Source: an uncultured Blautia sp. | GTDB lineage: Bacteria > Bacillota > Clostridia > Lachnospirales > Lachnospiraceae | NCBI GenBank assembly: GCA_900551715.1 | Contig: URXG01000091.1 | Span: forward strand, 1 to 8,022 | Length of the DNA stretch: 8,022 nucleotides | Reading direction: 5' to 3' | In this document: positions 4,626 through 8,022 of the stretch, in pieces | How the letters are laid out: each line of letters starts with the position of its first letter | Numbering within the stretch: position 1 is the stretch's first letter | Program-made: the position numbers and the translations under genes | Notes under the pieces: generated by a model | Database searches by the model: none | Seen by the model: only the letters and a program-made list of their open reading frames with translations | Told to the model about the DNA's origin: nothing

Positions 4626-6677
4626 ATGGCTGAAAAGCATGGAAATTTATCAATCAACAGTGAGAATATTTTCCCTATCATCAAGAAATGGCTGTATTCA
4701 GACCATGATATTTTTGTAAGAGAACTGGTATCCAACGGATGTGATGCCATTACTAAACTGAAAAAACTGGAAATTATGGGAGAATATACTTTCCCGGATG
4801 ATTATAAACCGGCAGTACAGGTAGTAGTAGATCCAGATGCCAAGACCCTGAAGTTTATCGATAATGGTATTGGAATGACTGCTGATGAAGTAGAGGAATA
4901 TATCACTCAGATCGCTTTTTCAGGAGCAACAGAATTCCTTGAGAAGTATAAAGACAAAACAACAGATGATCAAATGATCGGTCATTTTGGACTGGGATTT
5001 TATTCTGCATTTATGGTAGCTGATGAAGTGCACATTGATACCCTTTCTTACAAAGAGGGAGCTACACCGGTACACTGGACCTGCGATGGCGGTACAGAAT
5101 ACGATATGCAGGATGGTAATAAGACAACTCCTGGTACAGAGATCACATTGTTTCTGAATGAAGAAAGTCTGGAGTTCTGTAATGAATATCGCGTACGTGA
5201 AGTCGTTGAGAAATATTGTTCCTTCATGCCGGTAAATATCTACCTTTCCAAAGCCAATGCAGAACAGGAATATGAGACGATCGACGAAGCAGAACTGAGA
5301 GATGATGATGTTGTTGTAGAGCATATTCACGAAGATGCAAAGACAGAAGAAAAGGAAAATGACAAAGGTGAGAAAGAAGTTGTTGAAGTTTCTCCTGCCA
5401 GAGAACGTGTAAAGATCAACAAGAGACCAGTATCTTTAAGTGATCCGAATCCGCTGTGGATGAAACATCCAAATGAATGTTCTGACGATGATTATAAAGA
5501 ATTTTACCGTAAAGTATTCATGGATTACAAGGAGCCTCTTTTCTGGATTCATCTGAATATGGACTATCCATTTAACCTGAAAGGTATCCTGTATTTCCCA
5601 AAGATTAACACAGAATATGATTCTATTGAGGGAACCATCAAACTTTACAACAATCAGGTATTTATTGCAGATAACATCAAAGAAGTAATTCCGGAATTCC
5701 TTCTTCTTCTGAAAGGTGTCATTGACTGTCCGGATCTTCCGCTGAATGTATCCAGAAGTGCGCTTCAGAATGATGGATTTGTACAGAAGATTTCTGAATA
5801 TATTTCCAAGAAAGTTGCAGATAAACTGACCGGAATGTGCAAGACCGATCGTGAATCTTATGAGAAATACTGGGATGATATCAGTCCATTCATCAAGTTT
5901 GGCTGTATCAAAGACAACAAATTTGCCGAAAAACTTCATGATTACATTCTGTTCAAAGACCTGGATAACAAATATCTGACTCTGAAAGACTGTATCGAAG
6001 CAAACAAAAAAGAAGATACAGAAGAAAAAACTGAAGAAGCAACAACAGAAGACACCACTGAAAATAAAGAAAAAGAACCGGAAAAAACAACCATCTTCTA
6101 TGTGACAGATCCGGTTCAGCAGAGCCAGTACATCAATATGTTCAAGGCAGCAGGCAAGAACGCAGTGATTCTTTCACATAACATTGATACACCGTTTATC
6201 TCACATCTTGAACAGAAAGATCAGACAATCCAGTTCAAACGAATTGATGCAGATCTTACAGATGAACTGAAAGCAGATGGAACAGCAGATGAAGAGATGA
6301 CCAAGACTCTTACAGATCTGTTCCGCAAGAACCTGAACAAAGAAAAACTGGAAGTCAAAGTAGAAAATCTGAAAAATGAATCTGTAGCTGCAATGATGAT
6401 GCTTTCCGAAGAAAGCCGTCGTATGCAGGATATGATGAAGATGTACAATATGTACGGAATGGATCCGTCCATGTTTGGTGGTCAGGAGACACTGGTATTG
6501 AATGCCAAACATCCTCTGGTAAAATATCTGGCAGGAAATACAGAATCTGAACACAGTGCAGTAATCTGTGAACAGCTTTATGACCTGGCTATGCTCAGCC
6601 ACAAACAGCTGTCACCGGACGAAATGACCAGATTTGTACAGAGAAGTAACGAGATCCTGATGCTTCTTACAAAATAA
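4626..6677 (+). CDS. htpG: Molecular chaperone HtpG (bacterial Hsp90)
   Basis: This cytosolic ATP-dependent chaperone has 683 residues, longer than the 624 of E. coli HtpG. The GHKL ATPase domain (about 1-225) shows ELVSNGCDAI with catalytic E33 and N37, DNGIGM (79-84, ATP-binding D79) and the lid glycines GHFGLGFYS (119-127). The middle domain starts near 262 and has the conserved client/ATPase segment NVSRSALQND, with the catalytic-loop Arg at 377. The C-terminal dimerisation domain (about 525-683) ends with the family-typical TLVLNAKHPLVKYL. The extra length comes from two charged insertions: residues 235-257 (an EK-rich linker between the N and middle domains) and 458-488 (a Glu/Thr/Lys-rich loop within the middle domain). 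Residues 590-616 hold ten Met. Expression is predicted to be HrcA-controlled through the CIRCE upstream. It is monocistronic, with a strong terminator after it. Confidence 0.98.
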   Translation: MAEKHGNLSINSENIFPIIKKWLYSDHDIFVRELVSNGCDAITKLKKLEIMGEYTFPDDYKPAVQVVVDPDAKTLKFIDNGIGMTADEVEEYITQIAFSGATEFLEKYKDKTTDDQMIGHFGLGFYSAFMVADEVHIDTLSYKEGATPVHWTCDGGTEYDMQDGNKTTPGTEITLFLNEESLEFCNEYRVREVVEKYCSFMPVNIYLSKANAEQEYETIDEAELRDDDVVVEHIHEDAKTEEKENDKGEKEVVEVSPARERVKINKRPVSLSDPNPLWMKHPNECSDDDYKEFYRKVFMDYKEPLFWIHLNMDYPFNLKGILYFPKINTEYDSIEGTIKLYNNQVFIADNIKEVIPEFLLLLKGVIDCPDLPLNVSRSALQNDGFVQKISEYISKKVADKLTGMCKTDRESYEKYWDDISPFIKFGCIKDNKFAEKLHDYILFKDLDNKYLTLKDCIEANKKEDTEEKTEEATTEDTTENKEKEPEKTTIFYVTDPVQQSQYINMFKAAGKNAVILSHNIDTPFISHLEQKDQTIQFKRIDADLTDELKADGTADEEMTKTLTDLFRKNLNKEKLEVKVENLKNESVAAMMMLSEESRRMQDMMKMYNMYGMDPSMFGGQETLVLNAKHPLVKYLAGNTESEHSAVICEQLYDLAMLSHKQLSPDEMTRFVQRSNEILMLLTK

Positions 6678-6710
6678 AATATTATAATCCGGGTAAAAAG
6701 ATTTAAACAG

Positions 6711-6755
6711 AAAAAAGGATCCAGATGCAGAAATGCGTCTGGATCCTTTTTTTGA
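6711..6755 (+). terminator. Strong intrinsic terminator after htpG
   Basis: AAAAAAGGATCCAGA (6711-6725) pairs with TCTGGATCCTTTTTT (from 6738), giving a long perfect stem with a T-tract on the plus strand and an A-tract upstream. Its symmetry could also terminate transcripts arriving from the right, though the facing minus-strand gene is far away. Confidence 0.93.
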
Positions 6756-6770
6756 CCTCGTATGGTTTGA

Positions 6771-6795
6771 AATATTACCTGTGAACAGTAATATT
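6771..6795. repeat. 25-bp AT-rich dyad, possible operator
   Basis: AATATTAC (6771-6778) and GTAATATT (6788-6795) are a perfect inverted repeat with a 9-nt centre. The centre contains a second, shorter match (CTGT/ACAG). It lies about 24 bp upstream of a consensus -35. A binding site for an unidentified regulator is possible; there is no following T-tract that would make it a terminator. Confidence 0.5.
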
Positions 6796-6818
6796 ATTAT
6801 ATTATTTATAACTGGTTC

Positions 6819-6847
6819 TTGACAAATTATAAGAAAATTTTTATCCT
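6819..6847 (+). promoter_or_regulatory. Candidate promoter P1 of the Spo0A-like gene
   Basis: A perfect TTGACA (6819-6824) is followed after 17 nt by TATCCT (6842-6847). If used, the leader is about 145 nt long and contains all the 0A-like boxes, so a protein bound to them would act as a roadblock or repressor. Confidence 0.55.
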
Positions 6848-6866
6848 ATACATATATGGTCAGGTA

Positions 6867-6916
6867 TTTGTCGATAAAATGCGATATTTCTCGAAAAATG
6901 TCATTTATGAACGAAA
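6867..6916 (+). promoter_or_regulatory. Cluster of Spo0A-box-like sites spaced 20 bp apart
   Basis: TTTGTCGAT (6867-6875), TTTCTCGAA (6887-6895) and GAACGAA (6909-6915) resemble the 0A box TGNCGAA; the third is a poor match. Their central CG steps begin at 6872, 6892 and 6912, exactly 20 bp apart, about two helical turns, so the sites would lie on one DNA face. The middle site is also part of a near-palindrome at 6886-6899. Confidence 0.45.
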
Positions 6917-6954
6917 TTCCTCTAGTTTGGTCAGGAAAAGAAAAAATTACAAAA

Positions 6955-6967
6955 TTTGTCGTATAAT
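6955..6967 (+). promoter_or_regulatory. Candidate promoter P2 (TATAAT) abutting a further 0A-like box
   Basis: TATAAT (6962-6967) directly follows, with a 2-base overlap, the 0A-like TTTGTCGTA (6955-6963). No recognisable -35 lies 16-18 nt upstream, so the promoter would be weak or need an activator. Transcription from here gives a leader of about 25 nt with a good RBS. Confidence 0.45.
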
Positions 6968-6999
6968 AGGGAAAATAAAAGTTTAAGGAGGAAAAAAGT

Positions 7000-7398
7000 A
7001 TGAGAGAGATTTATCGTTTAATCAGACAATTGGGAGTAACATCAAAATACAAAGGATATTATTTTTTAGCAGAAGCTGTAAAATTATCTGTGGAAATGCA
7101 GGGCAGACCTATCAAGATAACGAAGGATATTTATCCTACTCTTGCACGTAAGTTCAAGTCTACGCCTGTAAACATAGAGCATAACATCCGGACAGTATTG
7201 AATCTCTGCTGGAGTTCCGGTAAAGAAACATTAAACGCCATTGCAGGATATTCTCTCCGGTATAAACCCACAAACAGTGAATTTATAGATATACTGGCAT
7301 ATTATCTGTCACAGGCAGAGTCGGAAGAAAATCAGCGGTCACAGAATCTTATAGTCGATCGAAATCAATCTGATGACTGCAGAGAAAATCCGTTATGA
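7000..7398 (+). CDS. Stand-alone Spo0A C-terminal DNA-binding domain protein
   Basis: All but the last 25 or so of the 132 residues align with the DNA-binding half of the sporulation regulator Spo0A. Landmarks are LIRQLGV..KGYYFLAEA, IYPTLARKFKSTP, NIEHNIRTVLN..WSSG, AGYS and KPTNSEFIDILA. There is no receiver domain, no phosphorylatable Asp and no room for one: the RBS AAGGAGG (6985-6991) sits 8 nt before the ATG. In the recognition helix, the position of B. subtilis Spo0A E213 is kept (E60) and R217 is kept (R64), but R214 is His (H61); this numbering is from memory of the B. subtilis protein. A polar tail of about 27 residues (106-132) follows the domain. It is likely a constitutive, phosphorylation-independent DNA-binding protein that could compete with Spo0A or control its own set of sites. 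The gene is preceded by 0A-like boxes, suggesting autoregulation or control by Spo0A. Its last 50 bp overlap a convergent gene. Confidence 0.88.
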   Translation: MREIYRLIRQLGVTSKYKGYYFLAEAVKLSVEMQGRPIKITKDIYPTLARKFKSTPVNIEHNIRTVLNLCWSSGKETLNAIAGYSLRYKPTNSEFIDILAYYLSQAESEENQRSQNLIVDRNQSDDCRENPL

Positions 7399-7849
7399 CA
7401 GTATCCCATCTGTTTTCCGGGGTTTTATCCATGGTAAAAGTACGAAAAGAAATTCCGGTAGTACATAGCAGTTCGCTGTTTTTGTACTGGAGATTAAGTA
7501 CAAGTCCCTGGATCAGATCCTCAGACAGCGCATACGCATCAGAAGTGATCAGAGATAACTGAGAGGGTGTCAGCTGAAAAACAAATCGAAACTGAACTGG
7601 TGGAAGTTTACCACGGATGATGGAGTAGCAGTAAGCCTTGGTATCTTTCCAGGAAGAGTAAACAAGTCCTTTTTCCTGAAGAGAGGTACGTGTATCCGTA
7701 TCAAAAAAATCCATATGCAGAGCTCCGTCAACAGTAAAGTGATTAAAGGTGGTAATGGATGCTTCTACCAGAGAAAAAAAGTCAAAAGTATCCCGGATCA
7801 GTAACTGGTTCATAAAAGTTTTAATATCGTTGATTTTCAGGGCAAGCAT
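7349..7849 (-). CDS. Hypothetical protein, possibly DUF5721 family
   Basis: This 166-residue protein on the minus strand starts at the ATG at 7849-7847, with AGGAGG 5 nt upstream (7860-7855), so start and strand are well supported. It has no signal peptide, membrane segment or metal-binding motif. The sequence is a mixed alpha/beta type: MLALKINDIKTFMNQLL at the start, then FTVDGALHMDFF, YSSWKDTKAY, and a terminal TGISFRTFTMDK segment. The pattern resembles the DUF5721 family I associate with Lachnospiraceae, but this is from memory and not secure; no function is known to me. The 3' end overlaps the Spo0A-like gene tail to tail (7349-7398), and there is no terminator between the two genes. 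The overlapping part encodes only about the last 15 residues here. Confidence 0.8.
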   Translation of the reverse strand: MLALKINDIKTFMNQLLIRDTFDFFSLVEASITTFNHFTVDGALHMDFFDTDTRTSLQEKGLVYSSWKDTKAYCYSIIRGKLPPVQFRFVFQLTPSQLSLITSDAYALSEDLIQGLVLNLQYKNSELLCTTGISFRTFTMDKTPENRWDTVITDFLCSHQIDFDRL

Positions 7850-7905
7850 GGAATCCTCCTAAATGAAATAAAAATATACAGGTATGCAGAAGTCATGTGA
7901 CATCT

Positions 7906-7911
7906 ATTATA
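7906..7911 (-). promoter_or_regulatory. Candidate -10 box for the minus-strand gene
   Basis: Read on the minus strand this is a perfect TATAAT, about 57 nt before the start codon. The sequence 16-18 nt further upstream has no good -35 match and there is no TG extension, so the promoter is tentative. Confidence 0.4.
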
Positions 7912-7952
7912 AGACACAAAGCAAAAAAAGAACAGAGTTTTTGTAAAAAGCC

Positions 7953-7999
7953 TTTTCAAACGAATTCCTATATGTTAATATAGATGTGGTATTCGATAC
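7953..7999 (+). promoter_or_regulatory. Candidate promoter and dyads facing a gene beyond the right edge
   Basis: TTTTCA (7953-7958) and TAATAT (7976-7981) are spaced by 17 nt, a weak sigma-A match. The -10 lies inside the inverted repeat CTATAT-GTTA-ATATAG (7968-7983), and a second palindrome GTAT-TCG-ATAC (7989-7999) follows near the expected transcription start. An AGAGGA near 8014-8019 may be the RBS of a gene starting after the window. The upstream region is shared with the minus-strand gene, so the arrangement would be divergent. Confidence 0.3.
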
Positions 8000-8022
8000 T
8001 ACATATTATGGAAAAGAGGACG

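Noticed and set aside
4920..5939. Long minus-strand open frames opposite htpG (136 and 167 codons)
   Set aside because: They lie wholly inside a well-conserved chaperone gene, lack promoters and RBSs, and have shadow-like composition.
8008..8022. ATG at 8008 as the start of a gene running off the right edge
   Set aside because: No RBS precedes it and only five codons are visible; the AGAGGA just after it is more likely the RBS of a gene starting beyond the window.

Overview
The window looks like a chromosomal segment from a low-to-moderate GC, Gram-positive, spore-lineage member of the Clostridia, most likely Lachnospiraceae. This is inferred from strong AGGAGG ribosome binding sites, a perfect HrcA/CIRCE operator, a Spo0A-type DNA-binding protein, a sortase-type surface protein with a KTGD tail signal, and a minus-strand gene resembling a small family I associate with Lachnospiraceae. 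No mobile element, tRNA, rRNA or CRISPR array was seen.

Layout. (1) 1-980: the 3' part of a Cof-type HAD phosphatase gene, cut by the window edge, overlapping by ATGA with a gene for an 86-residue acidic protein of unknown function. (2) 981-1275: a dense non-coding block with many perfect inverted repeats, a GAAA tetraloop hairpin and a possible pseudoknot, ending in an intrinsic terminator. I read it as a plus-strand structured ncRNA; the raiA-motif RNA is my best but unproven guess. (3) 1309-4473: a promoter, a 5' UTR hairpin and one large gene for a secreted, probably sortase-anchored surface protein of 992 residues built from tandem Ig-like domains, with its own terminator. (4) 4486-6755: a perfect CIRCE operator, a promoter, htpG (Hsp90) and a strong terminator. 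(5) 6756-7398: an AT-rich regulatory region with a 25-bp dyad, two candidate promoters and several Spo0A-box-like heptamers, followed by a 132-residue protein that is a Spo0A C-terminal DNA-binding domain without a receiver domain. (6) 7349-7849, minus strand: an unrecognised or DUF5721-like 166-residue protein whose 3' end overlaps the Spo0A-like gene tail to tail by 50 bp. (7) 7850-8022: the upstream region of that gene, with a weak plus-strand promoter candidate for a gene beyond the window.

The genes look like separate transcription units, each with its own promoter or terminator, except for the coupled HAD/small-protein pair and the convergent pair at the right. The points most worth following are the structured RNA with mutually exclusive helices at 985-1275, and the stand-alone Spo0A-like protein. 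The latter has lost one of the key DNA-contacting arginines and sits behind its own array of degenerate 0A-like boxes.
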